This document shows positions 1-10,750 of a DNA stretch of 64,000 nt, piece by piece (position 1 is the first letter of the stretch; every line of letters starts with the position of its first letter). Source of the DNA: Cheiracanthium punctorium (taxonomy: Eukaryota > Arthropoda > Arachnida > Araneae > Cheiracanthiidae); the NCBI GenBank assembly GCA_038373885.1, contig JAWZYV010001796.1:583501-647500 (forward strand), read 5' to 3'. Position numbers and translations under genes: made by a program. Under the pieces are notes generated by a model. That model saw only the letters and a program-made list of their open reading frames with translations, was not told the DNA's origin and ran no database searches.

Positions 1-775
1 ATCCTCCGATTGAAGGCATTCGTCTACAATGTTTGCACGGTGAGGACGGGCGTTGTCATCCATAAACACAAATTCAGCACCCATGGCGCCCCGAAACAAA
101 CGTACATGTTTTTCCAGAATGACATCCCGATAGATGTGGGCTTTCATCGTTACACTCTGAACATGCAGGTCAGTTCTGGAACCAAGAATAATTCCTCCCC
201 AAACTAGCCATCCTCCACCACCGTAACGGTGTCTTTCAATGGTGTTCTCTTGGTGGTAACGGGTACCTGGCGCTCTCCAGATGAATGTCCGGCGAGAATC
301 AGACTCCAAACTAAACCTGGACTCGTCGGAAAACATCACACAAGACCACTGTTGCGGTGTCCACAATGCATGCTCTCTACTCCAGGTTAATCGCAGGCGA
401 CAGTGAGTTGCGGTAAGTGGAACACATCTGACAGGCCTACGAGCATATAGACCAATGTGCCCTAAGCGTCTGTACACGGTCTGCCTTGAAACTGTCGTAC
501 CGGTAGCTGACGAGACAGGTCTGATACTGTACTCCGTCTGTTTCTTTTGGCAGTAACTGCCAAATAGCGGTCCTCATTCGGCGTTGTAACTCGGGGCGAC
601 CTGTGTTGTAACGTCTACTCACATTACCATCATCTTGGAATCGTTGCCAAAGCCTGGAGATGACACTCTGGGCGATTCCAAGTTCCTCGGATACTTCCAG
701 CTGGGTACGTCCACATTCCAGTCGTCCGATAATTCTGCCACGTAAAACATCATCCAAATGCCTCCTTTGTGCCAT
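1..775 (-). pseudogene. Tc1-like transposase pseudogene, partial
   Basis: The start codon is at 775-773 on the minus strand. It opens MAQRRHLDDVLRGRIIGRLE, the N-terminal helix-turn-helix DNA-binding region; a reading frame that starts further upstream includes 5' non-coding DNA. Compared with the copy at 15190-16220, this gene keeps the first frame through the GRP linker (SRRYNTGRP). It then lost one C from a run of Cs near 593 and 10 bp between two CAGCT repeats near 509, so the reading frame is broken. The catalytic region with the first Asp (FSDESRF in the sister copy) and the DNARPH motif follows in other frames toward position 1. The product would be a DDE integrase-fold enzyme that excises and inserts the element at TA. 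This copy cannot encode it. Confidence 0.88.
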
Positions 776-1025
776 AACTATGCGGTTTTTGCACTGAAAG
801 GCTTTCACAGCGCTTGTGAACAATTTTACTTCTTTGCCACCATTCCTTATATACCCCTCTCTTACACTCTCGTCATTGTGACGTACCATCCACGCCATCT
901 GGTGGTTTCCTGTAATTTGCATGTTCTTCTTCAAGATGTGTGTGATCATTCCACAGGTGAAATTTTTATTTTAGAGATCAATTTCTGTGTGATTCTGAAT
1001 TATCCTTAATTTATGGACATGAGTG
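1..1025 (-). mobile_element. Tc1-like DNA transposon, copy 1, cut by the window edge
   Basis: This is the same family as the complete element at 14940-16446, in the opposite orientation. Its transposase-start end lies at 1025, where a 27-bp terminal inverted repeat (999-1025, ending GGACATGAGTG) is followed by the TA dinucleotide (1026-1027) expected of Tc1/mariner insertion. The other end lies left of position 1, because base 1 falls inside the transposase gene near its third catalytic residue. Homology to the second copy is continuous over all 1025 bases, apart from small indels. Confidence 0.9.
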
Positions 1026-1027
1026 TA

Positions 1028-2750
1028 CATTGCTGGTTAGTTCACGCAAGTATATTTCAAGCGGATTATTGTTGAAACTTACGACGGCTTTGAAAAGAAA
1101 TCTTCACGTAGAACCGTTATGGAGGCTCGCAATCCGACGTCAAAAGAATTATTTTTAATTATAAACATCGTATGCATACTCTTTCTTTTATGCTTGTTTT
1201 ATCAATTTACCTTTAAGATGGATCACTTTGACAAAAATACTGTTTTACTCAACAGAGATTTATATTTTATTTTTAATTAGGTTCTCACAGTTTTGGAAAC
1301 AAAAGGTGGAAGGGGAGGAGTTGTATCACTTTGAAATCTCATCTCATTAAGACTGTAGTAACTGTGACTGAAAAAGTCCTGCATTTTGGTACATAAATTC
1401 AAATAAGCTATATAATATATTCAAAATTGTTGCTTTATTGTCCAGTTTATTTAAGTTAAATAAATCTTTTTTTTTGTTACTCGTTTTATTTTTTAAATTT
1501 ATTTTTAATCAGACCTTCTCCAAAAAATTACTGTTTTTTCAACTATGACACACATGTGTCAAGTATTTTATTATTATTATTATAATTTTTTTAAACATAC
1601 GGCAAATGTAACATTAATTTCCCAGGCCACACATTAAGATTTTCGTGGTTTGTAGCCGAAATTTGCAAATTCCTTGATTTTTTCCGTTATAATGAAATTT
1701 CCTGACTATTCCAGGTTTTTCAGGTTTTCCCCGACCACTGGCAATCTTGTATAAGCCCATAAAAAATTTAGTATTTCGAACTAAACGCACGCTTATTACT
1801 CATATGTGCATTTCCGTGAAAACATGCGGAAGGTGTTTTGGCACACGATTTTATTGTCAATATGGTTACTACTAAATTGAAATGTCAACATTTTTTTTCT
1901 TACCGGCGCTGTACGTAAAAAGGACGCTAATCACAGAGATTTATATTTTAATTTTAATTTTAGAATAATAGTTCGTTATACACTTTTGTCATTTCGAATA
2001 CGCGCACTCTTGTCTTTTAACTTAAGATCTCTTCGTCTGTAAACAACAAAACTCTTCTTGCAAAAATCATCTCGAGCGGATGAAAATCGTTATTAAACTG
2101 GAAATACCACTTTTCAGCATTAAGTGTGCATTAATTATCTATATCCAAGAAGCAATTACGCATCTGGAGCATTAAATGTATGCTATAGTACCCATTACAC
2201 ACACACACACACCTCTTTTCCCAATTTTAATAGCTCTCCAAAAATTAAAGCGGAACTGTTTTTGTTTTTCCCTCCCTTAAAAGTGCATAAAGCGAACTTA
2301 ATTTACACGCCCTCGTTCCCGCGGTATGCATACTTTTAGAGCACTAAGTCAACATGATTTTGCAAGAAATTCTTCAAAACTTGATATTAAAAGTTCCTCT
2401 TGAATTTTTAAGACGTTAATTACAGCCATGACACGAACGAGTAATTAAGAAGTCTTGAAGTAGTTTTTAAAGCATAAATAAGTATGTGTATTATATTCCG
2501 GTTATTTGATAGGAATAATGCTAAAATTTTCATAAGTAGTTTTAATGAATATTAATATTTCTTTGCATTTTAATAAATATTTATGCGTGAGAACCTTTGT
2601 CACCAGTAACTTGGGGTTAGAAGAGTTAAGAGTAATTACCTCGTTGCATTAAATTGTAACATGCTGTGCATGCCCTCAGAGAAACAATTACTGCCGACAA
2701 AGCAGAGAGATTATACAGTAGCTTTCATTTGTCTGCTACTTAAAAGGGAC
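1028..2750. other. A+T-rich stretch without recognisable genes
   Basis: I see no coding signal, terminal repeats or RNA gene here. There is a short (CA)n tract near 2199-2213 and many T and A runs. Confidence 0.6.
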
Positions 2751-2774
2751 TGGGGCATTTTTGTATGGTCAAAG

Positions 2775-2945
2775 TTGACTTTCCTCTCATAGTGTATAGG
2801 GATACAGTATAGGGCATGGTGATGTAAAATCTGTATTGATGGTAAAATTGGTACGTTTTCCTTTTCGACCATAAATCTAAACAAATTGTTTTTAAATGAT
2901 AATTCTTTTAACAGCCTGAATTCCTAGACATGTCAAGGTTTTGGG
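2775..2945 (+). repeat. Fragment of the long-TIR MITE found at 3141-3632
   Basis: The stretch from GGTAAAATTGGTACG through AAATTGTTTTTAAATGAT resembles the first 130 bases or so of the repeat at 3141-3632. It lacks the rest and is more diverged. Confidence 0.4.
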
Positions 2946-3140
2946 GACACTATATTAGAGAAATTACAGAGAAGATTTTTTTTTTCCATTCACACTCTTC
3001 CATTTACTACTAGTAAAACGTTCTATACTCCGTTTCTCACATGGATTAATTGCTTCGCAGCTATACACTCTATAAACTACATTTTTAGTTGTTGAATGCC
3101 TCTTATATCTACGTTTTGAATACCGACTTCTAAAACAATA

Positions 3141-3632
3141 GTATACGGTGAGGTAAAATAGATGGGTATTTCTTTTTGACTAAAAATATTAATAAATTGT
3201 TTTTAAATGATATTTATTTTTCAGCTATCTTTCAGACATTAGTGGGCAATATTTGTACTCAGTAAGAAGTTTATTAATTGCATTTGTGAACAAAATTTAT
3301 GTATTAGATATTATCTGCTTATTCTGCCATGTTCAATTATTTTGTGTTTCCAAAATCTTTTAGGAAACAAATACATTTCTGAAAATTTGAGAAGTTCTGT
3401 TATTACTCTTAATTTAAAAGAGGTCTAAAAAGTTTATTATCAGAAAATGTAAGAATGTATATAAATATTTTATTTCTATTTATTTTGTAACGTGATGGGG
3501 TAAAAATTTTATATGGTTAGGCTTATTAATATTTCCAAATGCTTTAAATGATAATTGAAAGCTTCTTAATCAATATAAATGCTATCTACTAATGCCTGAA
3601 ATTATAGGCTAAAAGAAATAATTTAAAAGCTA
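3141..3632 (+). mobile_element. Non-autonomous inverted-repeat element (MITE), about 0.5 kb
   Basis: This stretch aligns along its whole length with the reverse complement of 30230-30725. Both begin GTATA-GGT-RGRTAAAATRG and share blocks such as TTTCAGAC-TTAGTKGGCAA and TTATCTGCTTATT. The start and the reversed end resemble each other over about 100 bases (both contain GGTATTT and AGTGGGC/AGTAGGTC-like blocks), so it reads as a DNA element with long terminal inverted repeats and no gene. No clear target duplication is visible, so the superfamily is not assigned. Confidence 0.55.
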
Positions 3633-3652
3633 ACTATTGTTACAAAAATTAC

Positions 3653-4207
3653 ACAGTGGGTGTGTCAAAATAGTAGAACAAGCTCTGAAAAACGAAAATA
3701 GCTTTTTTTTTGTAGAATTGAAGTACTAATATCTCACAAAATACAGAATTAATTACACAAGCAATGGCAAATCATTAACAACACAGTTATAGCACTGTTT
3801 AAGACGCAATATAAACGTATCACTTTGCTGTCTATCACATACTAACTCAACAGTGAGAGTGACTCCTTTATTTATAGACTTCCAAGCGGAAGTAAAGTCA
3901 CATAGGATGACATAATTTCGCAAGACTTTTACAGTATCTTCTTTCGTAACTGAGATAGGGCCAAAATTCTACTTTTCGAGAACTTTCTTTTTGACCCTAA
4001 AGTCGCCAAATACATACTCATTTCACTTGCAACAATTCCTGTACGACGCACTTTTCCGCAGGACACCTTAATGCGGGAAAACAACATTGCAATTTTTGTA
4101 ACACTTTTTATATTTTTGACCAAAAAGGAATACTCTCTCATTTTACTCCACCTTACCCTGCAACAATGAGGTGTCAGTAAATTAATAAAAACTTGGCAAC
4201 AACACAC
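3653..4207 (-). pseudogene. Possible Tc1-like fragment (doubtful)
   Basis: The segment starting at 3653 (CAGTGGGTGTGTCAAAATAG) looks like a Tc1-type terminus. A minus-strand reading frame from 4207 to 3929 contains KIAMLFSRIKVSCGKV and TLGSKRKFSKSRILALSQLR, a basic, helix-turn-helix-like pattern with some likeness to the DNA-binding half of Tc3-type transposases. No matching terminus is visible on the right and no catalytic motif is present. It could equally be a chance reading frame. Confidence 0.22.
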
Positions 4208-4399
4208 ATATGGTACTCATCAAAAATATGATCATTTCGAGCGGTAGACCATATCCTCCCTTTCTCAGTTGTAAAAGAGGTAGGTCAATCATCTTCATCT
4301 ACACGAGCGTCTTGTTTCTCGTTCATTGTTTATTCTCTCACCAGAAATTTTGAGGGTGATATTTCAGAGGTCTGTGGCTCTTTAGCAGACTTTTACTTC

Positions 4400-4565
4400 A
4401 CTTGTTCCGAAGATCCGAGACACAAAATTTTTTCAAAAACATAAAATTAAAAAGCAGAAAAGAAGGCACAGCACGAAGAAATACAAAAATGCACAAAGAG
4501 AAAGAGGAAAATAAAAGGAATATAAAAAACAAGGAAATAAAAAAGAAGGGAGAAAGACACCATGC
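4400..4565. repeat. Purine-rich low-complexity tract
   Basis: The plus strand is mostly A and G (AAAGAGAAAGAGGAAAATAA and similar). Its Lys/Glu-rich open frame is a composition effect and is not called as a gene. Confidence 0.6.
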
Positions 4566-4629
4566 CTGGACCCATTTCTCGTTCCGATATAACTGAGACT
4601 CCCAACTTATTCAGAATTTAATTGACCCC

Positions 4630-4692
4630 ACCAGTGGCCGAGCGCATAGCGCTTTGAATTGAGAGACGGAAGGTGCGTGTTTCAAAACCAAG
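4630..4692 (+). repeat. tRNA-derived SINE-like segment
   Basis: TGGCCGAGCGCATAGCGC (from 4635) resembles a pol III A box. GTGTTTCAAAACC (4677-4689) resembles a decayed B box about 40 bases downstream. The spacing and order fit a class II (Leu/Ser-type) tRNA ancestor. It does not fold as an intact tRNA and has no clear tail. Confidence 0.45.
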
Positions 4693-4999
4693 TCGCGTCC
4701 GCCGACTTTTTTGTATCAAATGTGGTTTACATAGGGGTAAACAGTACTTATTTAGATCACATACGTTGCTCAAAAGCTATCATTTGCTGCTGTAGCACAT
4801 CTGTTCCAATGATTTTTTGTGTGTGCTCTTATTATTCACTAGCTGAAGTACCCGTTCTTCGCACCGGAATGAATGGACTTTTTGATATTACGATTTGTGG
4901 TGATTACTATTCATTGTAATAAACAGATATCGCAAAGTGGATATCGCGTTATATTGTGTCCAATAATCATGCATACCGAATTGCAAGGCAATCGTTTGC

Positions 5000-5790
5000 A
5001 CGGTGCAGAAGGCCATGCGGCGTAGCGCAATCTAGGTGCGAGTTTTAGCAAAACGGATACGGCGAAAATAGTTTTCGCATTCAGATATCGATGTATACGA
5101 ATTTTCATGACTATCGGCTGGACAGTCCTGAAGTTCATGTGTTGACACGACATCTAGTGGCAAGTTATAGGAAAATGGATAGCGCCAAATTCTTCCCTGT
5201 GTTCAAATATCTATGTATACCTATTTTCATAGCGATTATTTGCACAGTCAAGAAGTGATACACTGCAGGGCCATCAAGTGGTTCAATAAAGTAATGATTT
5301 GCTACAGCGCCGTCAAGTGGCGAGTTATAGCAAAATGGATAACGCCAAAATATTCTCATTGTTCAAATAGCTATGTATACTGATTTTCATAGCGACCGTT
5401 TGAATGGTCAAGAATTTGGCCTGCTGCAGCGTCATCTAGTGGCGAGTTAAAATAATAATGCATTGCAGTGTCATCTAGTGGTGAGTAACATCAAAAGGAA
5501 CGCAGTTAGAATATATTCTTCGTGCTCAAATGTGTAAGTATAAAAAATTTTATGCCGATCGGTCGAACGGTATAGTAGTTGATGCTTTGCAGCGCCATTT
5601 AGCGGCAAGTTACAGCAAAATGGATAGTGAAAAATATTATCCGTGTTCTAATATTCGCGTGTACCAAATTTCATCGAAATCGGTTGGACGATATTTGCAT
5701 AGCAAACGGCTAAACGGAATAGAATTCAACGTTGTGCTGCGGCACCAAGTGGCAAGTTGAGGAAAACGGATAGCATAAAAACCTTCTCCA
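5000..5790 (+). repeat. Degenerate tandem array with CATCTAGTGGCGAGTT units
   Basis: At least six diverged units of irregular length (about 120-190 bases) each carry a block like GCATCTAGTGGCGAGTTATA followed by GCAAAATGGATAGCGCC, GTTCAAATATCTATGTATAC and a TTTCATAGCGAT-type block. Blocks are seen near 5020, 5150, 5310, 5435, 5480, 5590 and 5742. The array lies inside the Helitron-like element. Confidence 0.7.
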
Positions 5791-6071
5791 TCATAAAAGA
5801 CTTAGGTGAAACAAATTTCATGGTGCAACGGTGCTTAACGGTGCTGGAGTTTTCCAACCTCATAAACACATTCCAACATTCATTTTTATCTATAACCAGT
5901 GTTATTATATATACCAGTCTCAAATAAAATCCAGTTTCAAATCTAAGCCTCGCTATAGTGCCAACATACGCCATTTTGCAAGAGTTTTTTCAGGGAATCA
6001 TTCGAAGCATTGACTTAGCAGCAATCAATATGGGAAATGGTTCGACCGCCAAAGAGTAGCCTTATTGTTTT

Positions 6072-6530
6072 GCGTGTAAAGCATTACATTCCTGCTGTGA
6101 TTTCCCATGCACACGATATTATAATTTAAAAAAAAATAACCTTACGAATATAAACTAACAAAAAAAAAATCATTATTATTCTTTTATTTTTACTTTGAGA
6201 ATTTAAAACATTTTATTCGGCAAAATCGCCACACATGGCAACAACGATCCTTATTTCACACTTTTTTCACTACAGGGGTTACAATTACGGAAAGCTTTTT
6301 GCGTGTAAAGCATTACATTCCTGCTCTGATTTCCCATGCACACGATATTATAATTAAAAAAATAACCTTACGAATATAAACTAACAAAAAAATATCATTA
6401 TTATTCTTTTATTTTTACTTTGAGAATTTAAAACATTTTATTCGGCAAAATCGCCACACATGGCAACCACGATCCTTATTTCACACTTTTTTCACTGCAG
6501 GGGTTACAATTACGGAAAGATTTTTGCGTG
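6072..6530 (+). repeat. Tandem duplication, period about 229 bp, two units plus
   Basis: GCGTGTAAAGCATTACATTC recurs at 6072 and 6301, and a shortened start occurs at 6526. The two units are nearly identical, differing by a few substitutions and by A-run length. They also match parts of 18170-18380 and 19550-19760, so the duplicated segment belongs to the same Helitron-like family as the tandem pair at 17320-19977. Confidence 0.8.
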
Positions 6531-6726
6531 AAGAGCATAAAAAATCTCTTAAATTCCGGGAACGGGTGGACTTTCAAAGTTTTAAAGTGGACTATGATTT
6601 ATTCTATATTATTTTACATATCTGTGCTAAATTTCAGGCTGATAGGTCCATTTTTGTGGATTTGTATACGAATCAAATCCACAAACAAACAAACAAACAA
6701 ACAGAATTTCATTTATTTTTATAAGA

Positions 6727-8624
6727 TTTAATTGATAATTTGTCTTTTCGATGCAGCATTCACTCCATGCACTGCTAGAATTTGCTTCATTTACTGCCCT
6801 ATATAGCATATATTTTATTATTAGAAAATGTATGATCAGAAGAACTCTGATCACAGGCGATTTATAGTTAAGACACCTGTGAATGCTTCATAAAGTTATT
6901 AGTATGCTTCGTATGCCATGCTAAAGGGAGTAAAAGATCCCTTCACAACAAATGTTTTATTATAATACAATTGGTCTATAATAATATTAATATCAGAGAT
7001 ATTGTAAAATACCCAGTATTTTCTGGTATCTCATATGCTTTATGCTCTAACATTATGCTTTTGAAAAGATGAATAACCTACCAAAAAAAGTAACTGAATT
7101 CAATGCTGAAAGACAGTCATCGATATGAAAACAGTTTTAGTTTATCACGTGTACAAATTAGTTGAAAGAAAAAATAATAACGATTGCATGTTGTATTTAT
7201 TGAATTAACAATGTTATAAGGAAATAGAGCATCGTATGGATGATTTCCAGTATGTCCAAAAAAATATTTTAAACAGGTACTGTACAAGGGGCTGTAGAGC
7301 CAGAATGTGGATCTTGGACCTTATGAAGTTTAATTTTTGTTAATAAAATTAACCCAATACAGCATATTTGAGAGAAGTTTTGCATTGCCCCTGCGATATT
7401 TTTTTTGGTCCACATTATTTTTGCAAGCAAACTATTATGACGGTTAATATCAGGATGAAAAAAATTTACGCTTTATAGTTGGAATTATGAAAAAAAAATC
7501 AAATTTAAAGAAATTTAAAGAAACATTTCACAAATTTGAACTACTACTAGTACGAAATATTTCAATCAATTACATTCTAAATTGTGAGGAAATGGAAAGT
7601 ACATTATAGCATGCACAAATTGTATATAATTTCATTTTTTTACCCTTGCAATACCTTCTTTTATGTACACGGCAATACTCTTTCCTCTTTCAACAAAATT
7701 TACATAAATAATACGCTTTGAAAATGAAGAAAACGCGTTGCAAACTCTTTCCCGTTTTATTTACTGCGAAGATGGAATTGAATTCTCAGAAAAATGCTCA
7801 TATATATAACTATTTTTAAAAAAACATGCGCTCACGAGAACTCTTCTATAAAATTTTCATGCGAAGTTCTAAAGCAGGCCATTTTGTTTTTATATCTGTT
7901 TTCCTTACACTGCTCCTTTTATATTTAGGTTTCTACTTATTGTTCTTCTAAGGTGAAATATTGCATTTACTACGATATCCCATCTCCTTTGATATTTATT
8001 ATCCTATATGTATTCACCACATGGTTATGCTAAGTTACCGAGAAGTTTTTATCAACGGCAGCTGGCATCAGTAAATCTTATGGAGCATTATGTTTCTTTT
8101 ATCTTTATGTATGGTTTCCTCACTAAGGGGTATTTAGAAACGTGCAAATCGATCAACTGCATATTTTCGCAGACACATAACCTTTCATGTAATATTCTGT
8201 TTTCATCTTTTCTATAAACTTGTTCTTTTTAACATTTTTTTTTACAAAATTGAGAAGTGCTTATATAATCTCGATTTGTCTGTCTCTCCGTATGTGCTGT
8301 TAATATGCATCGATTGATACTAATCTATATGATTTACTAATCTATATATTTATTCTACTATGTCCTCTATTGAAAAATATTTTTTTCTAGCGTAAACAGT
8401 TTTTTTAACACTTTCCAAAAAGGTTGAAAAGTTTATTTGTCTGTCCGTCCGTGCTCTAACTCCAGTAATCGATTTCTACGAAATGCATATATGTTATTCT
8501 AATCTACTGTACCATGTACCCTATTGAAAATGGTCTATGTAGCTCCGATAGTTTTTCTACAGGCGAACTCAAAATATTCCCAGTACATTGCTTTCTGTGA
8601 GAAGTTATTCCTTAAAGATTATCA
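6727..8624. other. A+T-rich stretch without recognisable genes
   Basis: There is no coding signal. Two short pieces near 8261 and 8421 (ATTTGTCTGTCCGTCCGTGC and a relative) resemble the TGTCTGTC-rich 5' parts of Helitron-like elements but cannot be bounded. Confidence 0.5.
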
Positions 8625-8934
8625 TCCTACTATATAGTTACACTACTCACTGACTCTCTAACAATGCTCTAAGATAAAAAAAAAATCCATCATTACTGCA
8701 AAAAGATTATAGAGTTAAGCACGAAATGCCCACTAATATTTACACCGATTGTGAGTTTTTTCATATAATTATGTATATAAAAATATAGAAAACAATCTAC
8801 GCTACTTTAAAAATCTGAAAATCCACGCGTTCCCCCATTTTTAAGCGATGTTTCGCTATTTCAAGCTACATTTTATTTCTGAGAGTAAAAAAGTTAATCA
8901 TTTGCATGATAAAGTTAGCTATTGCAGGTAACAC

Positions 8935-10429
8935 CCAGACAACACATAAGCTTAAATCAAGCTTGACATTTGTTTGAATTTCACGCATTAATGAAAGCTT
9001 GACAGTTCAACTCATTCTAAGCTGGCAGCAAGCTTGCAGGAGTCAAGTTGAATTGTCAAGCTTAAATACAGCTTGATTTAAGCTTGGCAATTGCTACTCG
9101 CTTGATTTTTCCTTTTTAAAGGAGCGTTTATGGCGCCATCTGTGAAAGAGAATGGACGTTAATTGTCTGGCGTCCTCAAATTTTCTGAAAGTTCGTAAAA
9201 GATGTGTTTATTTTATTACCAGTGCCATATTACCGGCAAGGCAAACGGGGCAACTGCCCAGGGCCTACAGATTTTAGGGCCCAAAAATCTTACATCTTAC
9301 ACTTTTGTAGTTTTAAAATAAAATTACAAAGGATTAAAAAAAAAATCAGAAGTTAAATAATTTTTTTAATTATAAAGTATAAACAATGAAAATAATTCAA
9401 ATTTACATTTGTATAAATTAATTTAAACTTATTTTTAATTCTTCGAAATGCTCTATATCGATATAGCATACCAATATGTAGGAAAATAACTAACCACATT
9501 TGTAAAGAGAATTTTTAGCGTTAAAAAATGGCAAAATTTTTCAATTATTTGTTATTATAAGAAATATTTACAAAAATGACTAAAGTGTTTGTATTCCATA
9601 CATGTTATGTTAGCAAATGTGATATAGCATTTCGAAGTAACGTTTAACTATCTGTTTCTTTGATTTCAGATTACTTAACACAAAATTTGTATTAAGTAAG
9701 TAAACCCATTCTATATTTCCAAATATGGAAATTCTTCAAAATAAAATACAATTATACTACGAAATTGATTTCAAAACCAGTCGTTTGTCTCGATTTTGGC
9801 CAGCGGCAGTATTGCTCATGAGTGTTGCGAACGTTTTAAAACACGTGTTGCTCTTAAGTTTAAATTATGTTTATTTCCCTATTAGTAGAGTCTCTAAATC
9901 ACACATAAAATTATTTTAATTTTGATGCATCCAATGGAAAAATAAAAAAACAAAACAAATAACATATCGCCCACTCATCAATCTGGCCAGAAAACCGCTT
10001 AATAATTCACTTCAAACTTTAGTCATAGCTGCACAAGGCTCCGGTGGCTGAATGGATAACGCGCTCGGCTACGAATCGAAAGGTCCCGGGTTCTATTCTG
10101 GCCACGGACTCTCGATGGAAACAGCTTAAAATTACAGAATAGAAGGGGAAAATGCACGGAAAAATAAAGTATGTGGGGCGGGTGCCCCGTGTATTTAGAA
10201 TTTTTTTTTTTTGGAAAATTTTTTAAGCTTGAAATTAAGCTTGAAATGTCAAGCTTGATTCAAGCTTGAAATGTCAAGCTTAATGCAAGCTGGGCAAGTG
10301 TAAACTAGAACACTTGATTCAAGCCTGCATCAAGCTTACACGCCTGGAATTTTCAAGCTTAATTCAAGCTTATTGACTTGATAAATCAAGATTGCTGCAA
10401 GTTTGATGCAAGTTTGCTGAGCTGTCTGG
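8935..10429 (+). mobile_element. Non-autonomous DNA element of AAGCTTGA subterminal repeats, copy A
   Basis: The termini are CCAGACAACACATAAGCTT on the left and the reverse complement of a CCAGACAGCTCAGCAAACTTG-type end on the right. AC follows or precedes the ends on both sides. The outer 200 bases of each end are packed with AAGCTTGA/TCAAGCTT palindromes; at 10220-10290 their spacing alternates roughly 11 and 14 bases. The interior aligns with the reversed element at 48798-49638 and includes a tRNA-like segment (10037-10111). This copy has about 0.5 kb more on its left side, including a GGGCAACTGCCCAGGGCC block (9250). The open frame at 9725-9919 is not conserved as coding in the other copy. 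No transposase is present and the superfamily is unknown. Confidence 0.75.
10037..10111 (+). repeat. tRNA-Arg(ACG)-like segment inside the AAGCTTGA element
   Basis: The 75 bases start GGCTCCG and end CGGACTC, which can pair at most positions as an acceptor stem. TGGCTGAATGGATAACGCGC fits the D-arm and A box. The loop CTACGAA, with ACG in the anticodon position, sits between CTCGG and TCGAA, and GGGTTCTATTCTGG fits a decayed T-arm and B box. The T-stem has mismatches, so a working tRNA is unlikely. It is best read as a tRNA-derived sequence carried by the element. Confidence 0.5.
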
Positions 10430-10750
10430 ACAATGCCTTCATATTGATCTCACTTATCAGGCTTCCTCCAGATTTATAAATTTATTCATTTATTTATTTT
10501 CCTTCTCGAATAAAATTATTTCCTTGGGATGTTACCAGCGAAACGAAATCTTTCGAATGCAAAAAATGACCGCACGTTCCCAGAAGAGCATGAAATTCGA
10601 TTTGAGTAAAAAATAAAAATTGAATATTAAGTTATCTATTTTAGGTGGATGAAGATTAAATATATTGAGTGTAGACATGCTTTCGTCAAATGTTTCTTCT
10701 TGCTTCAGTTATAATTGCCTCCACAACGGGCTTTGACTTCTCGGTTTAGA

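Larger units (their letters stand above)
4839..6726 (-). mobile_element. Helitron-like non-autonomous element
   Basis: Read on the minus strand, the element starts with TCTTATAAAAATAAATGAA at 6726, followed by a TGTTTGTTTG run. It ends CTAG at 4842-4839, with a GC-rich hairpin (CCGGT / ACGGG arms around GCGAAGA) about 10 bases before the end. It sits between A (6727, complement) and T (4838, complement). A 5' TC, a 3' hairpin then CTAG, insertion between A and T, no inverted repeats and no target duplication are the classical Helitron signs. No Rep/helicase gene is present, so it would depend on proteins supplied elsewhere. The interior holds a degenerate tandem array (5000-5790) and a 229-bp duplication (6072-6530). 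Confidence 0.65.
8625..10750 (+). mobile_element. Interspersed repeat with TCCTACTATATAG start, copy A, split by an insertion
   Basis: The left part (8625-8934) aligns with 44629-44960 and the right part (about 10430-10750) aligns with about 44985-45335. Shared blocks include TCCTACTATATAGTTAC, TATAAAAATATAGAAAA, AAAATCTGAAAATCCAC and GAAATC-GATTT. The stretch between (8935-10429) is absent from the second copy, so it is a later insertion. The 5' TCCTACTATATAG flanked by A resembles a Helitron start, but I could not find a convincing 3' hairpin plus CTAG. Classification is therefore tentative. Confidence 0.6.

Noticed and set aside
776..949. Upstream extension of the minus-strand Tc1 frame
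   Set aside because: The sister copy shows that the transposase starts at MAQRRHL (775). The upstream frame covers 5' non-coding DNA and is not conserved as protein.
4402..4596. Lys/Glu-rich open frame
   Set aside because: It is a purine-rich low-complexity tract with no domain.
9725..9919. Open frame in the AAGCTTGA element
   Set aside because: The aligned part of copy B is frameshifted relative to it, so there is no evidence of selection on protein.
10037..10111. Functional tRNA-Arg gene
   Set aside because: The T-stem has mismatches, there is no clear pol III terminator at the right distance, and the segment is carried in a multi-copy element with a different anticodon region in the other copy.
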